Assembly: GCA_049614485.1 (NCBI GenBank)
Contig: JBMZDR010000016.1
Coordinates: 1-55,770 of the forward strand
Source of the DNA: GCA-2733415 sp049614485
GTDB lineage: Bacteria > Bacteroidota > Bacteroidia > Flavobacteriales > Flavobacteriaceae
Length of the DNA stretch: 55,770 nt
Direction: 5' to 3'
The notes under the pieces were generated by a model. The model was not told where the DNA came from. It made no database searches and worked only from the letters and a program-made list of their open reading frames with translations. Of this stretch, positions 22,542 to 30,900 are shown one piece after another. The first letter of the stretch is position 1, and every line of letters begins with the position of its first letter. The position numbers and the translations under genes are program-made.

Positions 22542-23963
22542 ATGTCTGATCAAGGAAAAGAAGTATTTAGAGATTCTATCGGTACGATTACTGATGAAGG
22601 TAAACGGAATTGGGTTTTCCCCAAGAAACCTTCTGGTAGATTTTATAAATATAGAACATACATTAGTTGGTTGTTGTTGTTGTGTTTGTTTTCTTTTCCT
22701 TTTTTAAAAATTAACGGCAATCAGTTTTTACTGTTTAATGTTATAGATAGGAAATTCAATATTTTTAGCTTCCCTTTTTGGCCACAAGACTTTCATTTGT
22801 TGGTTATGGCTATGATTATTGGTGTGCTATTCATCGTTTTGTTTACAGTTATTTTTGGACGAATTTTCTGTGGATGGATTTGTCCGCAAACTATTTTTAT
22901 GGAAATGGTGTTTAGAAAAATAGAGTATGCTATAGAGGGCGATAGAGGAGCTCAAATAAGGTTAGATAAGCAAAAATGGACCACTGAAAAAATAAGAAAA
23001 CGGTTATTAAAATGGACTATTTTTTATGCAATATCCTTTTTAATTGCAAATGTTTTCTTAGCCTATTTCATAGGAGGTGATGTCTTGATTAATTATATTG
23101 TTAATGAACCCTTATCTCATCTTGGTACCCTAGCTTTACTCTTAATTTTCACAACAGTATTCTTTTTTGTGTTTTCATGGTTTAGGGAGCAAGTGTGTAT
23201 AATTGCTTGCCCATACGGTAGACTTCAAGGGGTGTTGTTGGATAATAAAACCATCAACATTGCTTATGATTATGTAAGGGGAGAACGTACAGAAGGGCGT
23301 TCGAAATTTAAAAAGAATGAAGATAGAAATGCTCTAGGAAAAGGAGATTGTATTGACTGTAACCAATGTGTTCAAGTATGCCCAACGGGTATTGATATTA
23401 GAAACGGAACACAATTGGAATGTGTGAATTGTACTGCATGTATTGATGCTTGTGACTTCATGATGGAAAAAGTTAATTTACCTAAAGGGTTAATACGCTA
23501 TGATTCTGAAGATAATATCAGTAAAGGTAAACAAACCATATTTACAACACGAAATAAAGCTTATTCCATTGTATTGCTACTATTGTTAGCAGTAATGAGT
23601 GTCATGTTATTTCTCAGAAATGATATTGAAGCAAGTTTATTAAAGCTGCCTGGACAATTATATGAAAAAAAAGCAAACGGGGTTATTAGTAATGTATTTA
23701 CATATAAACTGGTTAATAAAACAAGTGAAGATATATCTAATTTACAGTTTAAATTGTTATCTCATAAAGGAGAAATCAATGTTGTTGGAATATCTGAAAT
23801 TTCTCTTGATGCCCAAGCCTTATCAACAGGAACGCTATTCATAGAAATTCCAAAATCAGAATTAACTAAAGATCGTGAAAAGATTAAAGTAGGTATTTTT
23901 AGTAATGGTAAAAAAATAGAAACAACGTCTACAAACTTTTTAGGGCCTAGACGATTTAGATAA
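22542..23963 (+). CDS. ccoG: cbb3 oxidase accessory protein CcoG (RdxA/FixG family)
   Basis: This is a 473-residue polyferredoxin-like membrane protein with about five helices. A CGWICPQTIF and an ACPYGR motif lie in the membrane part. Two [4Fe-4S] motifs follow, CIDCNQCVQVCP and CVNCTACIDACD, and then a C-terminal periplasmic Ig-like domain. CcoG acts in copper reduction or delivery for cbb3 assembly. It is 52 bp after ccoP, the largest gap in the operon, with no evident separate dyad. Confidence 0.93.
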   Translation: MSDQGKEVFRDSIGTITDEGKRNWVFPKKPSGRFYKYRTYISWLLLLCLFSFPFLKINGNQFLLFNVIDRKFNIFSFPFWPQDFHLLVMAMIIGVLFIVLFTVIFGRIFCGWICPQTIFMEMVFRKIEYAIEGDRGAQIRLDKQKWTTEKIRKRLLKWTIFYAISFLIANVFLAYFIGGDVLINYIVNEPLSHLGTLALLLIFTTVFFFVFSWFREQVCIIACPYGRLQGVLLDNKTINIAYDYVRGERTEGRSKFKKNEDRNALGKGDCIDCNQCVQVCPTGIDIRNGTQLECVNCTACIDACDFMMEKVNLPKGLIRYDSEDNISKGKQTIFTTRNKAYSIVLLLLLAVMSVMLFLRNDIEASLLKLPGQLYEKKANGVISNVFTYKLVNKTSEDISNLQFKLLSHKGEINVVGISEISLDAQALSTGTLFIEIPKSELTKDREKIKVGIFSNGKKIETTSTNFLGPRRFR

Positions 23964-23973
23964 AAAAGTGAAT

Positions 23974-24420
23974 ATGAAAATTAACTGGGGAACATCAATT
24001 GTAATTGCTATAGCCGCATTTATGGCGTTTATTTTATTTTTCGTAATTAAAATGTCTACGAATTCAAAATATGATCATGACTTAGTAGCAACTGATTATT
24101 ATAAGAATGAATTAGTGTTTCAAAAAGAAATAGATAAAGAACAAAACTTACAATTGTTAAAAGAGACTATTAAAGTTGATGTTACTGAAAAAGGGCTATT
24201 TGTAGTTTTTCCGGAAGAACTGCCCTCTAATAAAATTAAAGGAAAAATGTTCCTGTACAGACCATCCAACGAGAAATTGGATTTAGAAATTCCTTTAGTG
24301 GTTTCTTCCAACATCTTGTTTTTACCGAAAAAAGATCTTGTTGGTGGTCGCTGGAACATTGTTGTTGATTTCACCTGTAATGGTACAGCTTACCTTTATA
24401 AACAAGATCTCTTATTATAA
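23974..24420 (+). CDS. ccoH: FixH/CcoH family protein
   Basis: The protein has 148 residues from ATG 23974; a GTG six bases upstream is less likely. One N-terminal membrane helix (MKINWGTSIVIAIAAFMAFI then LFFV) is followed by a periplasmic domain with the family's DLVATDYYKNELVFQKEI segment. CcoH is required for a stable cbb3 complex. It lies 10 bp after ccoG and 1 bp before the SafE-type gene. Confidence 0.9.
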   Translation: MKINWGTSIVIAIAAFMAFILFFVIKMSTNSKYDHDLVATDYYKNELVFQKEIDKEQNLQLLKETIKVDVTEKGLFVVFPEELPSNKIKGKMFLYRPSNEKLDLEIPLVVSSNILFLPKKDLVGGRWNIVVDFTCNGTAYLYKQDLLL

Positions 24421-24421
24421 A

Positions 24422-25126
24422 ATGCTTTTAGCAGGATTCATATTAGGGCTTTTAGGGAGTTTACATTGCATAGGCATGTGTGGACCAATTGCCATGCTAT
24501 TACCCTTAAGTAGAAATAGTGCTGTAAAAAAACATATTCAAATACTTTTATATCATTTAGGACGTATAGTTGCTTACAGTATACTAGGGGCATTATTTGG
24601 TTTAGTTGGCAAAGGTTTATTTTTATCAGGATTGCAACAAAACCTGTCTATAATAATAGGTGTTGTAATGATTCTTTTAGTACTATTTCCTAAAATTAGT
24701 CATAAGCTAACTATAAGGTTTAAGCCATTAACTCGTGTATTAAACTCACTTAAACTACAACTAGGGTTATATCTTAAAAAAGAATCTTTTTATTCCATTT
24801 TTATGATAGGGTTTTTTAATGGTTTTTTGCCATGTGGTATGGTCTATATCGCTTTGGTAGGAGCAGTAGCTATGACAAATAGTTTAACATCAGCACTGTA
24901 TATGGCGTTATACGGTCTAGGTACAGTTCCATTATTAAGCATACTATTATATGTAAAAGATGCGTTTTCGGCAACTTTTAGAGCACGTTTACAAAAGGCC
25001 ATTCCAATTTTTGTAATTGTACTGGGTGTTTTATTTATTTTTAGAGGAATGGGCTTAGGAATACCATATATTTCACCTGAAGAGAGTTCGTTATTATTAT
25101 CAAACTCTCCTGGGCTTTGTCTTTAG
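24422..25126 (+). CDS. TauE/SafE-type (DsbD-like) membrane protein of the cco operon
   Basis: The protein has 234 residues from ATG 24422; the open frame extends further upstream but overlaps ccoH. It has about six helices. The N-terminal HCIGMCGPIAM motif and a central NGFLPCGMVY motif place one cysteine set in each half, as in the cytochrome-c-biogenesis transmembrane family (DsbD_2/SafE). Genes of this type often follow ccoGH, suggesting copper or thiol transfer for cbb3 assembly rather than sulfite export. Function is by context. Confidence 0.85.
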   Translation: MLLAGFILGLLGSLHCIGMCGPIAMLLPLSRNSAVKKHIQILLYHLGRIVAYSILGALFGLVGKGLFLSGLQQNLSIIIGVVMILLVLFPKISHKLTIRFKPLTRVLNSLKLQLGLYLKKESFYSIFMIGFFNGFLPCGMVYIALVGAVAMTNSLTSALYMALYGLGTVPLLSILLYVKDAFSATFRARLQKAIPIFVIVLGVLFIFRGMGLGIPYISPEESSLLLSNSPGLCL

Positions 25127-25177
25127 AAACAATTAATTTTTGCCAGTTTTTTAACATTAGAACTATTTATTTTTAAC

Positions 25178-25237
25178 TAACTTTATAGTACAGAAAAGAG
25201 CAATTTGACTTTTGTCAAATTTTAAGAACTATCTTTT
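25178..25237 (+). promoter_or_regulatory. promoter/operator region of the CBS gene
   Basis: A perfect dyad ATTTGAC-TTTT-GTCAAAT lies at 25203-25220 (TGA-N6-TCA core 25206-25217). Unlike the seven regular promoters, no -7 element sits 23 nt after it. TATCTTTT (25230-25237) is 12 nt downstream, and TAACTTTA (25178-25185) lies upstream of the dyad. The layout fits an operator for repression, or a different regulator of the same family. Confidence 0.45.
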
Positions 25238-25260
25238 TTAAGGTAAAAAACAGTGTCAAC

Positions 25261-25680
25261 ATGAAAAAAGCAGTTTCAGTTTCAAAAATTATGTCAAGTA
25301 ATTTAGTGTTGTTAAATTTGACTGATACCTTAGAAAAAGCTGAGGGCTTGTTCAAAAAACATAATATAAGACATATTCCGGTAGTAAATAATAACCAAGT
25401 TGAGGGCATGTTAAGTTATACTGATTTATTGCGAATTAGTTTCTCAGATGCTGCATTTGATGATGATGAAAATATAGATACGGTAGTATATAATATGTTT
25501 AGCTTAAGGCAAGTAATGGTGAAAACAGTAACAAGTGTTACTACATCTGATACAATTTATGATGTTGCTAAAATTTTGGCAAAAGAAAATTTTCATGCTT
25601 TACCAGTACAAGAACAAGGAAAATTAGTAGGTATAGTTACAACTACAGATTTAATTAATTATTTATTAGACCAGTATTAA
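25261..25680 (+). CDS. two-CBS-domain protein
   Basis: This 139-residue cytoplasmic protein is two CBS motifs and nothing else: KIMSSNLVLLNLTDTLEKAEGLF with HIPVVNNNQVEGMLSYTDLL (in parts), then VMVKTVTSVTTSDTIYDVAKIL with HALPVQEQGKLVGIVTTTDLI. CBS pairs bind adenine nucleotides and act as energy or redox sensors. The position after the cco operon and the TGA-N6-TCA palindrome upstream suggest that it belongs to the microaerobic programme. The effector is unknown. Confidence 0.88.
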   Translation: MKKAVSVSKIMSSNLVLLNLTDTLEKAEGLFKKHNIRHIPVVNNNQVEGMLSYTDLLRISFSDAAFDDDENIDTVVYNMFSLRQVMVKTVTSVTTSDTIYDVAKILAKENFHALPVQEQGKLVGIVTTTDLINYLLDQY

Positions 25681-25688
25681 ACCTGTAA

Positions 25689-25740
25689 CACCTCAAAAAA
25701 AAGGCTAATAATTAATTATTAGCCTTTTTTTTTTGAGGTG
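25689..25740. terminator. bidirectional terminator between the CBS gene and hemN
   Basis: CACCTC (25689-25694) pairs with GAGGTG (25735-25740). Inside it are an A-run, a GC-containing stem around 25703-25724 (GGCTAATAATT with its complement) and a T-run. It serves both converging genes. Confidence 0.9.
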
Positions 25741-25741
25741 T

Positions 25742-27103
25742 TTATATTGTCATAGAAAACAATTTTGTAGACGGCATATTACGCTGTAATTGTACATCAA
25801 AAGCCATACAAACGTTTCTTACATATGCTCTAGCATTCTTAGGCACCTCTAGAGTGTTTTCGGTAATAATAACGAGTTTGTCTTGTTCCATTTCATGAAG
25901 TAATTTAAGGCACTTTTGTAAACCTTCAAATTGAAGTTCTGTAGCCTTCCAAGAGGTTTTAAAATGACACATAATATTTAATATATGTTGACGTATAACT
26001 ACATCTTCTTTACTTAGCTCATGCCCTCTAAATACAGGAATAACCTTATCATTTACTTGTTTTTTATAGTCTTTAACTGTTTTTGCATTTTGAGCAAAAG
26101 CATACCATGAATCACTAATAGCAGACATGCCCAAACCAATCATCAATTGCGTTTTATTAGCAGTATACCCCATAAAATTCCGATGTAAAGTTTTCGTTTC
26201 CGTAGCTTCATATAAACTATCTGTAGCCAAGGCAAAATGATCCATACCAATTTCAATATACCCAGCTTCTTCTAACCACTTCTTTCCTTGTTCATATAAT
26301 GTTCTTTTCTCGTTTTCTTTGGGCAAATCCTTTTCATTAAACCCACGTTGACCAACCCCTTTTATCCATGGCACATGCGCATAGCTGTAAAATGCAATAC
26401 GATCTGGCTTTAAAGTATTGGTTATATCAATGGTGTTTTTTACTTTTTCTAAAGTTTGAAAAGGTAAACCAAATATTAAATCATGACTGATGGATGTATA
26501 CCCAATGTCTCTAGCCCAATCTGTTACGTTTTTTACATTTTCTAAAGGTTGTATTCGATGTATTGCTTTTTGAACTGTTGCATCATAGTCTTGAACTCCG
26601 AAGCTAACGCGAGTAAAACCTAAATCATATAAATCTTGTAACTGCTGTTTGGTGGTATTGTTTGGATGCCCTTCAAAACTAAATTCATGTTCAGGGTGTT
26701 TATCAGCAGATTTAAAAATACCGTTAATTAACCGTTTTAAGTTTGTGCTTGAAAAAAATGTTGGCGTACCACCACCCAAATGAATTTCTTTAATAATTGG
26801 ACGCTCCAGTAAAAGCTCCAAATATAATAGCCACTCTTTTAGTACGGTATCAATATAATCATCTTCAACCTCATGACGCTTAGTAATGTGTTTATGGCAT
26901 GCGCAAAATGTGCACAGACTTTCACAAAAAGGGAGATGAATGTATAAACTTATGCCTTCAGACTGATTGCTTTCAGAAAATGAATGCTGAAATGTTTTTA
27001 TCCAATTTTGAAGGGTAATACCTTCTTTGTTCCAATAGGGAACAGTGGGGTAACTTGTGTAACGCGGACCAGGGACATTATATTTTTGAACTAAAGATTG
27101 CAT
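25742..27103 (-). CDS. hemN: oxygen-independent coproporphyrinogen III oxidase HemN
   Basis: This radical-SAM enzyme has 453 residues from ATG 27101-27103; an upstream TTG at 27112 would leave almost no leader after the predicted start of transcription. The [4Fe-4S]/SAM motif is CESLCTFC with Cys60, Cys64 and Cys67, preceded by the family's YTSYPTVPYW near 15-24. A GGGTP motif follows. It makes protoporphyrinogen in haem synthesis without oxygen, which fits its place beside the cco and nir genes and its FNR-type promoter. Confidence 0.95.
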   Translation of the reverse strand: MQSLVQKYNVPGPRYTSYPTVPYWNKEGITLQNWIKTFQHSFSESNQSEGISLYIHLPFCESLCTFCACHKHITKRHEVEDDYIDTVLKEWLLYLELLLERPIIKEIHLGGGTPTFFSSTNLKRLINGIFKSADKHPEHEFSFEGHPNNTTKQQLQDLYDLGFTRVSFGVQDYDATVQKAIHRIQPLENVKNVTDWARDIGYTSISHDLIFGLPFQTLEKVKNTIDITNTLKPDRIAFYSYAHVPWIKGVGQRGFNEKDLPKENEKRTLYEQGKKWLEEAGYIEIGMDHFALATDSLYEATETKTLHRNFMGYTANKTQLMIGLGMSAISDSWYAFAQNAKTVKDYKKQVNDKVIPVFRGHELSKEDVVIRQHILNIMCHFKTSWKATELQFEGLQKCLKLLHEMEQDKLVIITENTLEVPKNARAYVRNVCMAFDVQLQRNMPSTKLFSMTI

Positions 27104-27125
27104 ATTGACCAATTTAATTAGTTTG

Positions 27126-27168
27126 TAAAATTAGGTTGAGTTAGCGATTTAATTTATGATAATTATCA
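27126..27168 (-). promoter_or_regulatory. FNR-type promoter of hemN (minus half of a bidirectional site)
   Basis: The symmetric dyad TGATAATTATCA (27157-27168) is followed on the minus strand by 23 nt and TAATTTTA (27133-27126). The predicted start lies near 27120, about 17 nt before the hemN ATG. Confidence 0.7.
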
Positions 27169-27199
27169 GTTAAGGAATGTGCTATTTCATCTATTTTTG
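27157..27199 (+). promoter_or_regulatory. FNR-type promoter of the PLP decarboxylase (plus half)
   Basis: The same dyad (27157-27168) is followed on the plus strand by 23 nt and TATTTTTG (27192-27199), a perfect -7 element. The predicted start is about 11 nt before ATG 27216. It rules out the upstream GTG start at 27177. Confidence 0.7.
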
Positions 27200-27215
27200 T
27201 GGTAAATTAGATTTG

Positions 27216-28667
27216 ATGGCAGATAATTCACATAAATTAGAACTAAGTAAGGCAGAAATGAAGCAACTGGGCTATCAAGCAATTGATGCTATTGTAGATC
27301 ATTTTGATGTTCAGAATGATAAAAAACCTGTTACTACAGCGTCTCGAAAAGAAATGGATTGTTTGTTTTCAGAAACTGTTCCTGAACAGGCTACAGATGC
27401 TTCTCAAATTTTAAACTTTGTGCTTGATGAGGTTTTACCTAAAAGTAATATTGTAACACATCCTAAGTCTTATTCATTTGTACCAGGACCAAGCAATTAT
27501 GTGAGTGTAATTGGTGATATTTTAGCAACAGGTTTTAATGTGTTTGCCGGAGGATGGGTTGGCTCACCTGCAGCTGCAGAATTAGAGATTGTAACCATGA
27601 ATTGGTTATTAAAACTGTTTAAATTCCCTTCAAAAAAAGGTGGTGGTATTTTTACAAGTGGTGGATCAATGGCTAATTTAACTGCTTTAGTTACCGCAAG
27701 AAGACAACGTTGTGGCGATGATTTTTCAAAAGCAATTATTTACATGTCAGATCAGGCGCATTCGTCAAATATAAAAGCTATACGTGTATTGGGGTTTAAA
27801 AAAGAACAAATACGTATTATTCCTACAGATATAGAATTTAAAATAGCAATCAATAAACTAAAAAATGCAATAGCTAAAGATAAGTTAGAAGGGTTATTTC
27901 CTTTTTGTATAATTGCATCTGCTGGAACAACAAATACTGGAACTGTAGATCCTTTAAACGCCATAGCTTCCATATGCAAAACAGAAAAAATTTGGTTTCA
28001 TATTGATGGGGCTTATGGAGGGGCTGCCATACTGTCAAAACAAGGAAAGAAAGCATTGTCAGGAATTGAAAAAGCAGATTCACTTACTATTGACCCGCAT
28101 AAATGGATGTTTCAACCCTATGAAATGGGATGTTTATTAGTAAGAAACCATAAATGGTTAAGTGAAACATTTAGTGAAAAACCTGAGTACCTAAGAGATA
28201 TAGAAGGGAATGCTTCTGAAATTAATTTCTATGACCATGGTATTCAATTAACCCGACGTTTTAGAGCACTCAAATTATACATGTCTGTTAAAACATTTGG
28301 TTTAGCGGCATTTAGAAAAGCTATAGACTATAATATTCAGTTGGCTGAACGTGTTGAAAACGCACTTAGGGAAAGCTCAAGTTGGGAAGTGATTTCACCA
28401 GCAACACTTGCCGTGATTAATTTTAGATACCACCCAATTAATTCAGAGTTCACAGAGATAGAGTTAGATGCTTTGAACCAGTATATTTCTTCAGAAATTG
28501 TAAAATCTAAAGAAGCATTATTAGTAACTACACTACTTCAAAATCAGGTTGTATTGCGGATGTGTTTAATAAACCCAAGAACAAGTTTTCAGGATGTTAA
28601 TGAAACTCTAGAGCACTGTGAGCGTATTGCTAATGATTACTTAAAGTCTAAAAATTTTAGAAAATAA
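27216..28667 (+). CDS. group II PLP-dependent amino acid decarboxylase
   Basis: The protein has 483 residues from ATG 27216; an earlier GTG falls upstream of the -7 element. The fold-type I decarboxylase signatures are clear: FTSGGSMANLTAL (cofactor phosphate), FHIDGAYGGAA (Asp holding the pyridine N) and TIDPHKWMFQPYEMGC with Schiff-base Lys296. Overall it resembles aromatic-L-amino-acid, tyrosine and diaminobutyrate decarboxylases. The substrate cannot be fixed from sequence. The product would be an amine plus CO2 and the reaction consumes a proton. It shares a bidirectional dyad with hemN, so it is probably induced at low oxygen. Confidence 0.88.
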   Translation: MADNSHKLELSKAEMKQLGYQAIDAIVDHFDVQNDKKPVTTASRKEMDCLFSETVPEQATDASQILNFVLDEVLPKSNIVTHPKSYSFVPGPSNYVSVIGDILATGFNVFAGGWVGSPAAAELEIVTMNWLLKLFKFPSKKGGGIFTSGGSMANLTALVTARRQRCGDDFSKAIIYMSDQAHSSNIKAIRVLGFKKEQIRIIPTDIEFKIAINKLKNAIAKDKLEGLFPFCIIASAGTTNTGTVDPLNAIASICKTEKIWFHIDGAYGGAAILSKQGKKALSGIEKADSLTIDPHKWMFQPYEMGCLLVRNHKWLSETFSEKPEYLRDIEGNASEINFYDHGIQLTRRFRALKLYMSVKTFGLAAFRKAIDYNIQLAERVENALRESSSWEVISPATLAVINFRYHPINSEFTEIELDALNQYISSEIVKSKEALLVTTLLQNQVVLRMCLINPRTSFQDVNETLEHCERIANDYLKSKNFRK

Positions 28668-28675
28668 AGTTTGCT

Positions 28676-29239
28676 TTATTCCTCTTCAGAGTTACCTGCT
28701 TCAGGGTGTTCAAAAAAACTAAACACACAACCACCATATTTTTTTGAATGACTAAAATAATTTAAATGTGATAGGTTGGTATGGCTAGAGTGTTCAATAA
28801 TTAAATAGCCATTTTGAGCTAAAAGATTATGAGTAAACACTAAGCTGGGAATTTTAGCAAATTTTTCATCACTAAAATCATAAGGGGGGTCTGCAAAAAT
28901 AATAGTTGCATTAATTTTTACTTTTTCTAAAAATTTAAAAACATCACTTTTTATAACACTAATATTAAAGTCAAAGTCTTTAGCTGTTTTTTTTATAAAT
29001 GCAGCACATCCATAATCAGCATCTACAGCAGTTATTGTTTGACAACCTCTTGAAGCAAATTCATAACTGATGTTACCGGTACCAGAAAATAAATCTAGTA
29101 CAGAAATCTGATCAATATAAAAGTGATTGTTTACAATGTTGAATAATGATTCTTTTGCTAAATCTGTAGTTGGGCGCACAGGTAGTTTTTTAGGTGCTGT
29201 AATGCGTCTACCTTTATATTTTCCAGATATGATTCTCAT
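28676..29239 (-). CDS. rsmD: 16S rRNA guanine(966)-N2-methyltransferase RsmD
   Basis: This 187-residue Rossmann methyltransferase starts with the family's MRIISGKYKGRRI and continues with PTTDLAKESLFNI. The SAM-binding motif is LDLFSGTGNISYEF and the catalytic motif is DPPY (FADPPYDF). It methylates G966 of 16S rRNA. It is immediately downstream of the DUF3822 gene with no gap and converges on the decarboxylase gene. Confidence 0.95.
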   Translation of the reverse strand: MRIISGKYKGRRITAPKKLPVRPTTDLAKESLFNIVNNHFYIDQISVLDLFSGTGNISYEFASRGCQTITAVDADYGCAAFIKKTAKDFDFNISVIKSDVFKFLEKVKINATIIFADPPYDFSDEKFAKIPSLVFTHNLLAQNGYLIIEHSSHTNLSHLNYFSHSKKYGGCVFSFFEHPEAGNSEEE

Positions 29240-30064
29240 TTAAAAAGAATTTAATAAGCTAAAATGGTTATAGCCATATTTTGGCTTTTGTTCAGGGTCT
29301 GTAACGGTAAATTGAGTGTGTCTACTACCAAAAGATACATTTCTAATGTATTGGTATAGTATGCTGTATAAATCGTCTTCTAAACCAATATCACCCAATA
29401 AAATAAAATCAATAGTTTCTGTATCTAACTGAAGTTGTTCAATGGTAAATAAAATATAATAAATGAAGTCTTCAGTTGACGCATATTCAAAGGTGTTATA
29501 TAAATTAAGATTACCTTCTTTTACATAAATTAGTTCAAAGGAATTTTTAGCCACATTACAATATAGTTTTGTGGTAGAATTTATATTTTGTTGGAGTATG
29601 TTTTTGACTAAAATTGTTGCAGAGTGATGGTACTCAAAACTACCAAATTGTTCAAAAAAGTAATTATTAATATTTACAAAAGGCACATAGACAGACATGA
29701 TGCTTTTTGAAGTAATTTCATCAGTAGCAATATAGTCTGACGCAAATATTTTGTTATTAAACTTTAAGTAATCAATTAAATTAGTGTCATTATACAGCCC
29801 TTTAGGAACAAAGGAACAGATATTATTGTGGTGTATGACATTAACTTTTTTGAAGTCTTGTTGAAGTAGAGGAGTAGTATCAAAGGTTTCTCTAACCCGT
29901 TTTTCTATTTCAATTGGATTTTTTTGTGCATTAAATATATCTTTCTTTAAAAGTAAAATATTATTATCTGTTGTATCTAACACACAAAAATAAAGTCCAT
30001 TCAAGCTAACCTGAACGGACAATACTTTATTTGATAATATGCTTATGCGATTAGTTCTCGTCAT
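29240..30064 (-). CDS. DUF3822 family protein
   Basis: This is a 274-residue cytoplasmic protein. The pattern (LSVQVSLNGLYFCVLD, PKGLYNDTNLIDYLKFN, FEYHHSATIL, LLGDIGLEDDLYSILYQYIRNV in parts) matches DUF3822, found almost only in Bacteroidota and typically next to rsmD. The fold recalls actin-like ATPase/PilM-type proteins. The function is unknown. Its start overlaps the end of the upstream gene by 14 nt. Confidence 0.85.
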   Translation of the reverse strand: MTRTNRISILSNKVLSVQVSLNGLYFCVLDTTDNNILLLKKDIFNAQKNPIEIEKRVRETFDTTPLLQQDFKKVNVIHHNNICSFVPKGLYNDTNLIDYLKFNNKIFASDYIATDEITSKSIMSVYVPFVNINNYFFEQFGSFEYHHSATILVKNILQQNINSTTKLYCNVAKNSFELIYVKEGNLNLYNTFEYASTEDFIYYILFTIEQLQLDTETIDFILLGDIGLEDDLYSILYQYIRNVSFGSRHTQFTVTDPEQKPKYGYNHFSLLNSF

Positions 30065-30779
30065 ATTTTCTTGGCCAGTTACCGTTCGTGCTAATTTCAG
30101 TCATTGAACCTACGCTCAAATCAGTTCCGTTAACACCATCTACAGCAACAGTTTCTTCTTCTTCAGCAATTAGGTATGCAGGCTCTCCAGCAAGAATAAT
30201 TTTCTTTGCTACTTTAGCTTCAAACACTGGTAGTTTAGAACTTCCTTTTTCTATTATACCAGCTTTTAAATCAAATTTAGCATCAGTATCAGGAACATTC
30301 ATCATGGTTTTGTATCGTGTTGAGTTTTTAAAGATTGAATCTTTAACAGATGCAGTTCCAATAGTATCAATAATTACAATATCTTTTGTCATCTCAACAC
30401 CACCAAATTGCTTTGTTAACTCAACATCAACTATAGTAGAATCTCTACGTTGAGTTAAAGTGTATTTTGCAGTATCTATAAACTTAACTAAAGCAGCCCA
30501 ATCACCACTATACTTACCGGTTACTGTTTTATGAGCAACTTCGGCATCTCTAATATCTCTTAAGTTTTCAATAACTTTTGCATAACGTACTTCTTTGGTT
30601 TTTTTAAACTCAATAGGTTCCATGATAGAGTCGTAAAGAGCTTTACCTATAACTATTGCTAGTACCCAAAATAATATAGTAAATATCCATTTTTTACTTT
30701 GTGGAACGTATTTATCAATTAACTTCACTATTACAAAAACAGCTACTAGTGTTAAAACAATTAAAAGTAATGTTATCAT
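30051..30779 (-). CDS. conserved membrane-anchored protein of unknown function
   Basis: This 242-residue protein has two N-terminal helices (about 2-20 and 32-50) and a large extracytoplasmic or cytoplasmic domain. A central stretch (YAKVIENLRDIRDAEVAHK, then GKYSGDWAALVKFID) recurs in flavobacterial relatives and somewhat resembles pilin-like or DUF-type 'IRDAEVAH' proteins. It is the first gene of a three-gene operon with DUF3822 and rsmD. No catalytic motif is visible. Confidence 0.75.
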   Translation of the reverse strand: MITLLLIVLTLVAVFVIVKLIDKYVPQSKKWIFTILFWVLAIVIGKALYDSIMEPIEFKKTKEVRYAKVIENLRDIRDAEVAHKTVTGKYSGDWAALVKFIDTAKYTLTQRRDSTIVDVELTKQFGGVEMTKDIVIIDTIGTASVKDSIFKNSTRYKTMMNVPDTDAKFDLKAGIIEKGSSKLPVFEAKVAKKIILAGEPAYLIAEEEETVAVDGVNGTDLSVGSMTEISTNGNWPRKYDEN

Positions 30780-30862
30780 TATTTATAAGGTTTAATTAAT
30801 GGTTGTACGCAAATTTACATTTTTTTTTCAATCAGTAAAGTAATAAAAGAAAAAATACTGTC

Positions 30863-30870
30863 TATCTTTG
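30863..30870 (+). promoter_or_regulatory. -7 promoter element of the RecD-like helicase gene
   Basis: TATCTTTG fits TAnnTTTG, 30 nt before the ATG. No clear -33 element. Confidence 0.4.
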
Positions 30871-30900
30871 AAATTCAATTTATCACCCTGATAGCATTAG

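Noticed and set aside
24338..24421. Upstream extension of the SafE-like protein into ccoH
   Set aside because: The added residues are out-of-frame ccoH sequence; ATG 24422 begins the conserved membrane domain.
27177..27215. GTG start extending the PLP decarboxylase by 13 codons
   Set aside because: It lies upstream of the -7 element at 27192-27199; ATG 27216 fits the family start.
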